Below, one piece after another: positions 31,472 through 43,600 of a stretch of 64,000 bases of DNA (positions within the stretch are counted from its first letter, which is position 1; each line of letters starts with the position of its first letter). A program made the position numbers and the translations under genes. This stretch comes from Agelas oroides (taxonomy: Eukaryota; Porifera; Demospongiae; Agelasida; Agelasidae), in contig OX422183.1 of the NCBI GenBank assembly GCA_949130485.1, positions 6,166,636 through 6,230,635 of the forward strand, read 5' to 3'. The notes beneath the pieces are model-generated. The model ran no database searches. It had not been told where the DNA came from and was given only the letters and a program-made list of their open reading frames with translations.

Positions 31472-34068
31472 CTAGATCTTGTCATGCAAACGGTACCTGT
31501 CAGATGTTTCTGTCAATCCAATGCACTTGAGATGGTGTACCAAGAGGGAGTGAGCTTCTGCATTCTCTATCTCACAACGCCAACGATGAAGTAGTGTTAA
31601 TGGAGGATTCACATCATGTTGTAGTGACTGTAGCTGGGGAACCATTTCCAGTTCATCTGCTAGTTCTTTTAGTTTCCCATCTCTCTGGATATCTCGAGCT
31701 ACTTCTTGCAACTCTGTATCACTGAGGTCACCCTTCTGTGCAAGGCGCTATAGGAATATGTGTGGTTAGTATACCCCTGTAATGTATTTAGTCTAAGGGA
31801 TTTACAATCACAACTGAAATTGGAATGCTATCAAAAACATTAGGAGTGCATAATACTTCTCTCATAATTATGCCGTGCTGATGTATCACAAATAGCTATA
31901 TACAAACTAACACTTATAACATTTACACAAACAACAAACCTCTGGAGTAATAGGTATTTTCAGCCAGTACTGTTTTTCCCTGGTGAGATTGCAGTGATGA
32001 CGTGCTTTACAGTAGACACTTAAACCTGTATCGGCACCATGTGGAATGGTGATGAAGTCTGGACACTGCTCACAGAGGAAGGCTGCTTTTACCTCTACTG
32101 AAGGTAGCCATTGACCAACTATGGCAGAACATGCCTGAATTAGTTTCATGATATTACAGCAGGTGCTTCCAAATGTCATATTCTTGTGTGACTGGCGATG
32201 TTGAATTCGAATTACATTGACTTGTACACTTGAGGACTGTTCACAGATTGTAAATTCATCAATTTGGTCATAGGCAAATGTTATCTTGTTGCGGAAGACT
32301 TGCTCAAAGAGTGGTTTACACTTTGGTTCCCTTGTCAGAGTGGTTGCTAGGCGAGTGAAGAAGCCAGGTGGTACATACTTTGTGCTGAATGTAAGATGGA
32401 GAGGAGAGGACTTCTTCACAACTGTTGTCCTATTGTGCATTCTGTATTCTGCCATGTGAGTGGACAAGCTAGGAGGAGATGAGAGCTGAAGAACAGAGGG
32501 GACAAAGTATTTTCGACCTGGAATTTCAGAAACTGCTATTGGAGGGTCAATTGGTGCCGCAAGAAGGAAGTGTTCAAGAAGATCAGCAAGTGACTGTGGT
32601 TTTAGGATGCTTTTTTTCCAAACGTCTTCATACAAAGGTTGAATAAGGATGCCCTTCTCATGCAGTGGTTTCCAAAGCAATTGGTTGGAAACATTTTGCT
32701 CTAACCCTTTTGGTGCCAGTAGCCTACCCAGCTGCTTAACCAGCCACTGTGGATCAGCAATCACCTGGTCAGAGAGGCTCCTAATCTGAATGTAGTGGAG
32801 GAAGACAGCTAGTTCGTGGTAGAAATGAAGGACACTTGGAACAACATCTTCTGCTATCCCACAAGCTTGTCCCACTGCAACTGCTTGCCTGTATGAAACA
32901 ATGGGAGTGTCTTTTGCTACCTTCTGAAGAACTTTTCTGAATAAAACCCAGGCTATTGGTGTTCGAACTTTAAGATGCTCAGTGGTTAATTGGTGCACTT
33001 GTTCTCGGATGTATCTGAACCCTTTATCTTCGTGCTTTTTGCCATGGCCAGCAGTGGTGTTGTCAACAATGACACCCTCCAGAAGTAGAGGAACGTACGC
33101 TTTACCCTCACAATGAGATAGGAGGGTGCTGAGGATTTTTTCTTTTTCTTGTACTTCATCACCATGTGTACCAACTGGAATAATGCGTGGGAACTTTGGG
33201 ATGGTGTTCTCTCCAAAGCTGTGCTGGTTTCTGGAAGAAATTTGTGGCCCTTTGTGATCATGAGCAGGATCAGACGTTTGTGTTTTCCTTCCTTGTGTAG
33301 CTGGACTTACTTCAGATGGTGTACTGGATGCCTCTAGGTTGGGATCCTCAATTGTATCTTTTCGTATGTACATAGCATGAATGCTGGCCATCCACTGGGT
33401 TAGAAGCTGCAGTGTGGTGAAATTCTCTTCAGATTTCGAAACTACTCTCCCTGCTTTGTGAGACAATGAACTGCATTTATCAAGTAGATTTTGCCGTGCA
33501 TCAAAGAAAAGGAGAAACATTGTCCTGGATGTCAGGAAGGCTGGGAGGACATCAAGAAAGACAGGCTGGCCACCACAATCCCACACATGCATCAGCACTT
33601 CTGAATGTAAATTTTCTGAGCGACTTGTGGGAAGAAAATGACACATGGAATGCACTGCAACCTGTCGGAGCACAGTTTGAACTTCATTGTCCTTGATACT
33701 GGACACATACTCATCACTGCTTTGAACGCTTTGTGGTTTGTATCCTTGTAGGTTGAAGTCACTAAGAGAGACAGCTTTAGCTGGAGGCAATTTTGCTAAT
33801 ACTAGCTGGAACAGTCCAGCAAGTTCTTCAATCTCATTTTCATTGGTGACTTCAGCCCAGTAGCTGTCAGCAGACTCTCCTGCTTTGGCCCAAAACTGTC
33901 GTTTGACTACCTTTGTGTCTGCAAGAATAGTACTCTCAGCATCTTGCGGTAGACTCTGGTTCATGAGTCCCCTAAGAAGACTGCTCTTGCCAACACCTCC
34001 TGGACCGACCATCATCACTCGCGCATAAGCTACCAACACCTCACCAAGTTTCAAAGCTTCTTGATAAT
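31472..34068 (-). CDS. Roc-COR GTPase with C-terminal death domain (ROCO-type), 5' partial
   Basis: Two exons: 34068-31940 (acceptor TGTGTGCAG, donor GAG|GTTTGT) and 31747-31472 (acceptor CCTATAG, stop TAG). Numbering from LKLGEVLVAYARV, the Roc GTPase has the P loop GPGGVGKSS at 17-25, WDCGGQ at 158-163 and VGTHGDE near 294-300. A COR region follows (TPIAWVLFRKVLQKV; ADPQWLVKQLGRLL). Near the end of exon 1 is a cysteine-rich stretch (FLCEQCPDF). Exon 2 encodes a death domain: LSDTELQEVARDIQRDG to LTLLHRW. ROCO proteins are GTP-switched scaffolds; the death-domain form is known in animals and suggests cell-death or innate immune signalling. Sequence before YQEALKLG must come from upstream exons I could not identify, so leucine-rich or ankyrin parts are unknown. 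Confidence 0.9.
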
Positions 34069-35110
34069 CTGCACACAGAAATTAGCAGCAGTCAACCAAT
34101 GCTACGTGAGCAAATACTACCACGTATTGGCATGCAACATTTGACCTACCATACAAAAATTGAACAGTTGTGTGCATGTGGAGGGGAGGAGCCTAGTATG
34201 GTCTACAGGAATTAATGCTCACAGTAGCTACTTCTTTTCTTGCAACAATCATTTTCATTGTGCATGGACTACTCAACTGTGTTGCACAAGTAAGCTAGAA
34301 AAAGCTGCTCAGAAAAGGAGGTAGGAACTGAATTTGAGCTGAAAAGTTGCAAGGCTGCAAAGGGATTTGAAATTTGGTGAAATAACTTGAATGTAATCTC
34401 TGTTTGTAAAATTGAACATTCGCTTCTTCATCGTAAAGTACAGTAACCTGAATATGATTTACAACATTGACAAAATTTGATTTCCTCAATCTAGACACAC
34501 TCTCTGGAATCCTAAACATTTTGAAGGAAACTTGAAAAACACTTTAAGAATAATTAGCATTTTGTTTGAGATTCCAGACCTGCTTATCAGTACCTCCTGC
34601 AGACAGAGAGCCAATCAGACATTTTCTAATTTGGAAGAGCCTAAGATGATTAAGGTGAGGAGGACTACGCAAGCAAGGGTATATAGTGCTTTCCTTGAAG
34701 TGCTTCTTCTACTATAACAATTCATCTAATCCAGAAGCAGGAATTGAAATATTATTTCTCTTCTGGAGTATTGCAGTATTGCGGACTTGACCATTCATCT
34801 CTTTTCTCACCAAATGATTCAGTCAAACACATTTTGGTTATTTAACCACAAGCAACCAGCTACCACTGGCTGTTGGTTTGGATGACCATTCTCAAACGTC
34901 TCCCCCCACCCCAATTCCACCGCTTCCCAGGTGTAAATTTATGTTTCCATGTGTGCAGTTGACACAAGGCTGATATCATGGCGTACGGTAGTACGCCATA
35001 TGTAGGGATGACCCCGAAAAAAAATGGCGGCCACATTAAAAGTGCACAAATGACACGCTCGAAATGTCTACGTTAGATTAGTCAAAGGCCTCTATGAGCC
35101 ATATCAGGCA
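34069..35110. other. Upstream region of the ROCO gene, no exon recognised
   Basis: Further 5' exons should lie here or beyond 35 kb, but I see none with domain signatures. Base composition is ordinary. Confidence 0.4.
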
Positions 35111-35323
35111 TTACCGAGTGCTTCCATGAGCAACGGGATCGTTAACTTTGCTGGAGAGCATCGCTGAAGTACCAGACCGGCGAGTCGCTAAAATGGGCAA
35201 ATCGTCTATCTTCTGACTTTCTTCTTTCTTTCTTTCTTTCTTTCTTCTTTCTTCTGTCAGAGTAACTGTCAGCCAGGCAAGCACGATAACGGCTGAAGCT
35301 ATTACAACGCGAAAAAACAGCAT
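35111..35323 (-). CDS. Candidate first exon: signal-anchor and basic segment
   Basis: A frame starting MLFFRVVIASAVIVLAWLTV has a clear hydrophobic helix, then a Lys/Glu/Arg stretch from a GAAA microsatellite, then a Ser-rich part. A possible donor (CTCG|GTAATG) sits near its end. It starts 0.2 kb from a plus-strand candidate first exon, so the space between could be a shared promoter. No family is recognised and the microsatellite makes coding doubtful. Confidence 0.25.
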   Translation of the reverse strand: MLFFRVVIASAVIVLAWLTVTLTEERRKKERKKEESQKIDDLPILATRRSGTSAMLSSKVNDPVAHGSTR

Positions 35324-35339
35324 GAATCACCGGGTATTG

Positions 35340-35527
35340 CACTCACTACTTATCGTTATCGTAGAACTCGAACTATTTTTCAGCGATTCCCAAGCACTCC
35401 GATGTTAATGCTTAGTGCTATACGCCATTTTGCTACAATAACATTATTCATAGAAACTACGCCCCCCCCCCGGCCCCGGAAGCTCAACTGACCACGTGTT
35501 CAGAGAACTAGCTTTATACCGTGAAAG
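35340..35527. promoter_or_regulatory. Candidate bidirectional promoter
   Basis: Between two divergent candidate first exons. Contains a C-rich run with CCGGAAG (ETS-like core) near 35474 and a CACGTG E-box near 35494. GC content is locally higher than the surroundings. Purely inferential. Confidence 0.25.
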
Positions 35528-37647
35528 ATGAACTTCGGACGGCAACAGCCAAAGTCAGGTATATACAATGTAGTATAATGCAAAACATGGGAGATGTGCA
35601 TGTTTCCAGGAGAAGTATTATAAGGTATGTATTGCTAGAGCTGCTGTAAATGAAAGTGTATATGTGTCATAATATGAGGACTCCCACACTATAAAGCACA
35701 TGTAGTTTGCAAGTACAGCGGTTTCTACTTCCATTTAGACCATAGCTGAAGTCATTTTGTAATCTAGTCAGTTGCTAGTCATATAACCCACCTAGACACT
35801 AGGTATACTTGATGGTTAAAACACTACCTGGTCGGCCTTGCCAGCTAGTGTTTTAACCATCAAGTACTTTGTATCTAGGTGGATTATATGACTTAGAACA
35901 CTAGCCACTGATATTCATTTTCAACTTTCACATTTCAAATTTGCTTGTTATAGTCATTTACAACAAAAATGCATATAGTACACATACAAGTTTACTTAGA
36001 GTTAATGGTAGCATTTTGGCTGGTGTCTTCTTAACATCCTCCTTTCGTCTTGTGCCCGAGTCTTCATATTCCTCCAACGCAGCAATTAGCAGCCTATTGG
36101 TAGTTTGGTCTTCGAATTGCTCTATTGCAGCTAGTAGCACCGAGTCAATGGTGGCTTCATTCAAAAACTTTCACACTAAAGGAGGCGGCTGCAGAAACTG
36201 GCAGTTGTTCAGCTCTCGCTCACTTCATGTGGACTACTATCGGGTTCACCAAAAACTCTCTGCAGACTTCGTGCCCACAGAGCTCACATACATGTAGTAT
36301 TGAGTCGTAAGACACCAAATACAGCAACAGTTTTACAGTGAGTATCTATCGGTTTGACACCACAGCGTTGGGATCTATGGATTTATAAGCCTGTGTGCAA
36401 AGCCTCATAAAACTCATGTGCTTTGCACTTGGTTGAGGCTTTGCTTGGAGTTCTAAACCCCCCAGATAAAGAAGTTTGATGTTTGGATTGACAATTTCAC
36501 TTGGAAGCATCTGACTTTATGACAATTCTTAGTTCTTTGTGAACAAAAATGTTCTGTACTATCATACTGTACACACCATGCATCTTCCCCTCGGCCTACC
36601 CTTCCACGTCTCTTCTCTGTTACCGTTCCTAATAAATTACAAAAAAAAAACCCAGCAGGAACAAGTCACAAAAAAGTTTTCTGAATGAAAACAAGCGCAT
36701 GTAGGGATGAAACCCTCAAAGACCAACCAAACTAGATGGGAATGACACCACAACAATTTCACACCATCCCTACATCTTGTGCCATTTTGCTATGTACACC
36801 ACAAAACTCCCTACATGCACTTAGTCTATTCACACCCACTAAATGAACACTGAACAATATACACCCTTCTACATAAAAGACGATCCATATTTGCCATGTT
36901 CAGCAGCAATAAGATTTCACAACATCACATACCATACAGACCCAGCTCATGCCCTCCACATGCAGTTTCTACATTCAAGACTAGTCTCGGAAGCCAGACC
37001 CTTTCTGTTCCACAGCACCAATCGCTTTCAGTATCGGCACGCAGAGGAACTAAGAATCGTCATAAATTCAAACGCTTCGAAGTGAAATTGTAAATCCAAA
37101 CATCAAACTTCTTCCCTCTGCGTGCCGCATACTGAAAGTGATCAGCACTGCACGGAAAGGGTCTGGCTTGCGAGACTACTTCAAGACAGACCACATCTGC
37201 CATGCTCAGTATAGCAACTACATTGCAGCCACCCACAACATAACTCACTCCCCATGCTCATTAACATGCACTCCACACCCAGCACTACCCACCACTACCC
37301 ACCCCACTGCTTTCCACAACCCTCCTATGCACACAACTAACAAACACGAAGCATAGTTGGCAAAATGGCACAAGATGTATATAGGGATGGTGTGAAATTG
37401 TTGTGGTGTCATTCCTATCTAGTTTGGTTGGTTTTTGAGGGTTCCATCCCTACATGAGCTGGTTTTCATTCAGAAAACTTTTTTATGACTTTGTAACAAC
37501 TATTCATACAAACTTCACCTTTCATCTTCGTCTCTTGCAGTTCCTATCAAAAAAGGAGTGGAATACCAGAGGATTCAGTTTCAACACATTGGACGACATG
37601 TGACAGAGCTTCTTACTAAATACTGCATGGTTGCCTATGAGTTGTAA
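35528..37647 (+). CDS. Candidate two-exon gene for a 45-residue protein
   Basis: First exon ATG at 35528 encodes MNFGRQQPKS and ends CAG|GTATAT at 35558. A strong acceptor (TCTTCGTCTCTTGCAG) at 37525-37540 opens an exon in matching phase. It reads (V)PIKKGVEYQRIQFQHIGR, then HVTELLTKYCMVAYEL, with stop TAA at 37645-37647. Other exons may lie between. I do not recognise the protein. The last exon is the left edge of the tandem array: every array unit keeps a version of its final 20 codons. Confidence 0.4.
35775..35893. repeat. Hairpin MITE-like repeat
   Basis: Arms AGTCATATAACCCACCTAGA... and ...TCTAGGTGGATTATATGACT are inverted over about 48 bp with a few mismatches. The inner part TACTTGATGGTTAAAACACT pairs with AGTGTTTTAACCATCAAGTA around a short loop. 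Confidence 0.85.
36440..36545. repeat. Fragment related to the 36982 foldback element
   Basis: About 75 bp here (GAAGTTTGATGTTTGGATTG and following) is an inverted copy of 37024-37105 at roughly 85-90% identity by eye. Confidence 0.7.
36661..37497. mobile_element. TIR element with about 130-bp inverted ends
   Basis: Arms 36661-36795 and about 37355-37497 are inverted copies, sharing AAAAAAGTTTTCTGAATGAAAAC and TGACACCACAACAATTTCAC. The inside has no transposase and is interrupted by a smaller foldback element. I could not define a target duplication because the outer ends have diverged. Confidence 0.8.
36982..37179. mobile_element. Nested foldback element of the TAGTCTCG family
   Basis: Ends TAGTCTCGGAAGCCAGACCC and GGGTCTGGCTTGCGAGACTA are inverted. 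TTCAAGAC flanks both sides (36974-36981 and 37180-37187). It lies inside the larger TIR element and therefore arrived later. Confidence 0.85.
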
Positions 37648-40600
37648 CATAGGACAATGTGCACATGTATCATTCTAATAGTCAACTTACCGGCTAAGTA
37701 AGAGTGAATGGAGCAGTTTATGTGGGAAGAGAAGATAAACAAGTGAAACAACATTATTATGTAACCCAATTACAGAAATTATCACACACTAGTTGTGTGT
37801 TATCATGCGCACTGGTCTATTTTATATCTGGCTTGTCTGCCGATATGGGCGGTATTGTAACCTCTTGAGACAGTGAGGCTATAAAATGTTAGACAGGACA
37901 CGGAAGAGGGTGGGACATGGGAGGGAAAGAGAAGTGGGGGGTGGGAGAAGAGGAATAAGAAGAGGAGGAGAAATGGGAAAAGTTTCAACCTACTTGGACG
38001 GCATGTGACAGAGTTTCTTACTAAATACTGCATGGTTGCCTATGAGTGGTAACATACGACAATGTGCACATGTATCATTCTAATAGTCAACTTACCAACT
38101 GAGTAGGAGTGAATGGAACATTTCATGTGGGAAGAGAAGACAAACAAGTGAAATAACATTATTATGTAACCTCATCACAGAAATTATCACACACTAGTTG
38201 TGTGTTATCATGTGCACTGGTCTATTTTATATCTGGCTTGTCTGCCGATATGGTTGGTATTGTAACCTCTTGAGACAGTGAGGCTATAAAATGTTAGACA
38301 GGACACGGAAGAGGGTGGGACATGGGAGGGAAAGAGAAGTGCGGGGTGGGAGAAGAAGAATAAGAAGAGGAGGAGAAAGTTTCAACCTACTTGGACGGCA
38401 TGTGACAGAGTTTCTTACTAAATACTGCATGGTTGCCTATGAGTGGTAACGTATGACAATGTGCACATGTATCATTCTAATAGTCAACTTACATGCTGAG
38501 TAGGAGTGGATGGAGCAGTTCATGTGGGAAGAGAAGACAAACAAGTGAAACAACATTATTATGTAACCTCATCATCACACACTAATTGTATGTTATCATG
38601 CGCACTGGTCTATTTTATATCTGGCTTGTCTGCCGATATGGGCGGTATTGTAACCTCTTGAGACAGTGAGGCTATAAAATGTTAGACAGGACACGGAAGA
38701 GGGTGGGACATGGGAGGGAAAGAGAAGTGGGGGGTGGGAGAAGAGGAATAAGAAGAGGAGGAGAAATGGGAAAAGTTTCAACCTACTTGGACGGCATGTG
38801 ACAGAGTTTCTTACTAAATACTGCATGGTTGCCTATGAGTGGTAACATACGACAATGTGCACATGTATCATTCTAATAGTCAACTTACCAACTGAGTAGG
38901 AGTGAATGGAACATTTCATGTGGGAAGAGAAGACAAACAAGTGAAATAACATTATTATGTAACCTCATCACAGAAATTATCACACACTAGTTGTGTGTTA
39001 TCATGTGCACTGGTCTATTTTATATCTGGCTTGTCTGCCGATATGGTTGGTATTGTAACCTCTTGAGACAGTGAGGCTATAAAATGTTAGACAGGACACG
39101 GAAGAGGGTGGGACATGGGAGGGAAAGAGAAGTGCGGGGTGGGAGAAGAAGAATAAGAAGAGGAGGAGAAAGTTTCAACCTACTTGGACGGCATGTGACA
39201 GAGTTTCTTACTAAATACTGCATGGTTGCCTATGAGTGGTAACGTATGACAATGTGCACATGTATCATTCTAATAGTCAACTTACATGCTGAGTAGGAGT
39301 GGATGGAGCAGTTCATGTGGGAAGAGAAGACAAACAAGTGAAACAACATTATTATGTAACCTCATCATCACACACTAATTGTATGTTATCATGCGCACTG
39401 GTCTATTTTATATCTGGCTTGTCTGCCGATATGGGTGGTATTGTAACCTCTTGAGACAGTAAGGCTATGACAGGACACGGAAGAGGGTGGGACATGGGAG
39501 GGAAAGAGAAGTAGGCGGGGGAGAAGAGGAATAAGAAGAGGAGGAGAAATGGGAAAAGTTTCAACCTACGTGGACCGCATGTGACGGAGCTTCTTACTAA
39601 ATACTACATGGTTGCCTATGAGTGGTAACATATGATATGTGCACATGTATCATTCTAATCGTCAACTTACACGCTGAGTAGGAGTGAATGGAACAGTTCA
39701 TGTGGGAAGAGAAGACAAACAAGTGAAACAACATTACCTCATCACAGAAATTATCACACACTAGTTGTGTGTTATCATGTGCACTGGTCTATTTTATATT
39801 TGGCTTGTCTGCCGATATGGGTGGTATTGTAACCTCTTGAGACAGTAAGGCTATAAAATGTTAGACAGGACATGGAAGAGGGTGGGACATGGGAGGGAAA
39901 GAGAAGTGGGAGAGAAGAGGAATAAGAAGAGGAGGAGAAATGGGAAAAGTTTCAACCTACGTGGATGGCATGTGACAGAGCTTCTTACTAAATACTACAT
40001 GGTTGCCTATGAGTGGTAACATATGATATGTGCACATGTATCATTCTAATCGTCAACTTACCTCCTGAATAGGAGTGAATGGAACAGTTCATGTGGGAAG
40101 AGAAGACAAACAAGTGAAACAACATTACCTCATCACAGAAATTATCACACACTAGTTGTGTGTTATCATGTGCACTGGTCTATTTTATATCTGGCTTGTC
40201 TGCCGATATGGGTGGTATTGTAACCGCTTGAGACAGTGAGGCTATAAAATGTTAGACAGGACATGGAAGAGGGTGGGACATGGGAGGGAAAGAGAAGTGG
40301 GGGGTGGGAGAAGAGGAATAAGAAGAGGAGGAGAAATGGGAAAAGTTTCAACCTACTTGGACGGCATGTGACAGAGCTTCTTACTAAATACTGCATGGTT
40401 GCCTATCAGTGGTAACGTATGACAATGTGCACATGTATCATTCTAATCGTCAACTTACTTGCTGAGTAGGAGTGAATGGAGCAGTTTATGTGGGAAGAGA
40501 AGACAAACAAGTGAAACAACATTATTATGTAACCTCATCACAGAAATTATCACACACTAGTTGTGTGTTATCATGTGCACTGGTCTATTTTATATCTGGC

Positions 40601-43600
40601 TTGTCTGCCGATATGGGTGGTATTGTAATCCCTTGAGACAGTGAGGTTATAAAATGTTAGACAGGACACGGAGAGGGTGGGACATGGGAGGGAAAGAGAA
40701 GTGGGCGGGAGAAGAGGAATAAGAAGAGGAGAAATGGGAAAAAGATCAACCTACTTGGAGAGTATGTGACGAATTTTCTTACTAAATCTTGCATGGTTGC
40801 CTATGAGTGGTAACATAGGGCAATGTGCACATGTATCATTCTAATAGTCAACTTACCGGCTGAGTAGGAGTGAATGGAGCAGTTCGTGTGGGAAGAGAAG
40901 ATAAACAAGTGAAACAACATTATTATGTAACCTCATCACAGAAATTATCACACACTAGTTGTGTGTTATCATGCGCACTGGTCTATTTTATATCTGGCTT
41001 GTCTGCCGATATGGTTGGTATTGTAACCACTTGAGACAGTGAGGCTATAAAATGTTAGACAGGACACGGAAGATTGTGGGACATGGGAGGGAAAGAGAAG
41101 TGGGGGATGGGAGAAGAGGAATAAGAAGGGGAGGAGAAATGGGAAAAGTTTCAACCTACTTGGACGATATGTGACAGAGCTTCTTACAAAATACAACATG
41201 GTTGCCTATGAGTGGCAACAGACGACAATGTGCATATATACATGTAGCATTCTAATCGTCAACTTACCGGCTGAGTAGCAGCGAATTGACCAGTTCATGT
41301 GGGAAGAGAAGATAAACAAGTGAAACAACGTTATTATGTAACCTCATCACAAATTATCACACACTAGTTGTGTGTTATCATGCGCACTGGTCTATTTTAT
41401 ATCTTGCTTGTATGCCGATATGGTTGGTATTGTAACCTCTTGAGACATTGAGGCTATAAAATGTTAGACAGGACACGGAGAGGGTGGGACATGGGAGGGA
41501 AAGAGAAGTGTGGGGTGGGAGAGGAGGAATAAGAAGAGGAGGAGAAATGGGAAAAGTTTCAACCTACCTGGACGGCATGTGACAGGGCTTCTTCCTAAAT
41601 ACTACATGGTTGCCTATGAGTGGTAACGTATGACAATGTGCACATGTATCATTCTAATCGTCAACTTACCATCTGAGTAGGAGTGAATGGAGCAGTTCAT
41701 GTGGGAAGAGAAGACAAACAAGTGAAACAACGTTACCTCATCACAGAAATTATCACACACTAGTTGTGTGTTATCATGTGCACTGGTCTATTTCATATCT
41801 GGCTTGTCTGCCAATATGGGTGGTATTGTAACCGCTTGAGACAGTGAGGTTATAAAATGTTAGACAGGACATGGAAGAGGGTGGGACATGGGAGTGAAAG
41901 ACAAGTGGGTGGGAGAGGAGGAATAAGAAGAAGAGGAGAAATGGGAAAAAGATCAACCTACTTGGAGAGCATGTGACGAATTTTCTTACTAAATCTTGCA
42001 TGGTTGCCTATGAGTGGTAACATATGACAATGTGCACATGTATCATTCTAATAGTCAACTTACACGCTGAGTAGGAGTGAATGGAACAGTTCATGTGGGA
42101 AGAGAAGACAAACAAGTGAAACAACATTATTATGTAACCTCATCACAGAAATTATCACACACTAGTTGTGTGTTATCATGCACACTGGTCTATTTTATAT
42201 CTGGCTTGTCTGCCGATATGGGTGGTATTGTAACCGCTTGTGACAGTGAGGCTATAAAATGTTAGACAGGACACGGAAGAGGGTGGGACATGGGAGGGAA
42301 AGAGAAGTGTGGGGTGGGAGAAGAGGAATAAGAAGAGGAGGAGAAATGGGAAAAGTTTCAACCTACTTGGACGGCATGTGACAGGGCTTCTTCCTAAATA
42401 CTACATGGTTGCCTATGAGTGGTAACGTATGACAATGTGCACATGTATCATTCTAATAGTCAACTTACCGCCTGAGTAGGAGGGAATGGAACAGTTCATG
42501 TGGGAAGAGAAGACAAACAAGTGAAACAACTTTATTATGTAACCTCATCATAGAAATTATCACACACTAGTTGTGTGTTATCATGCACACTGGACTATTT
42601 TGTATCTTGCTTGTCTGCCGATATGGGTGGTATTGTAACCGCTTGAGACAGTGAGGCTATAAAATGTTAGACAGGACACGGAAGATTGTGGGACATGGGA
42701 GGGAAAGAGAAGTGGGGGATGGGAGAAGAGGAATAAGAAGGGGAGGAGAAATGGGAAAAGTTTCAACCTACTTGGACGATATGTGACAGAGCTTCTTACA
42801 AAATACAACATGGTTGCCTATGAGTGGTAACGTATGACAATGTGCACATGTATCATTGTAATAGTCAACTTACCAACTGAGTAGGAGTGAATGGAGCAGT
42901 TCATGTGGGAAGAGAAGACAAACAAGTGAAACAACATTATTATGTAACCTCATCACAGAAATTATCACACACTAGTTGTGTGTTATCATGCACACTGGTC
43001 TATTTTATATCTTGCTTGTCTGCCGATATGGGTGGTATTGTAACCGCTTGAGACAGTGAGGCTATAAAATGTTAGACAGGACACGGAAGAGGGTGGGACA
43101 TGGGAGGGAAAGAGAAGTAGGGGGGTCGGAGAAGAGGAATAAGAAGAGGAGGAGAACTGGGAAATGTTTCAACCTACTTGGACGGCATGTGACAGAGTTT
43201 CTTACTAAATATTGCATGGTTGCCTATGAGTGGTAACGTATGACAATGTGCACATGTATCATTCTAATCGTCAACTTACCAGCTGAGTAGGAGTGAATGT
43301 AACAGTTCATGTGGGAAGAGAACACAAACAAGTGAAACAACAATATTATGTAACCTCATCATAGAAATTATCACACACTAGTTGTGTGTTATCATGCACA
43401 CTGGACTATTTTGTATCTTGCTTGTCTGCCGATATGGGTGGTATTGTAACCGCTTGAGACAGTGAGGCTATAAAATGTTAGACAGGACACGGAAGAGGGT
43501 GGGACATGGGAGGGAAAGAGAAGTAGGGGGGTGGGAGAAGAGGAATAAGAAGAGGAGGAGATATGGGAAATGTTTCAACCTACTTGGACGGCATGTGACA

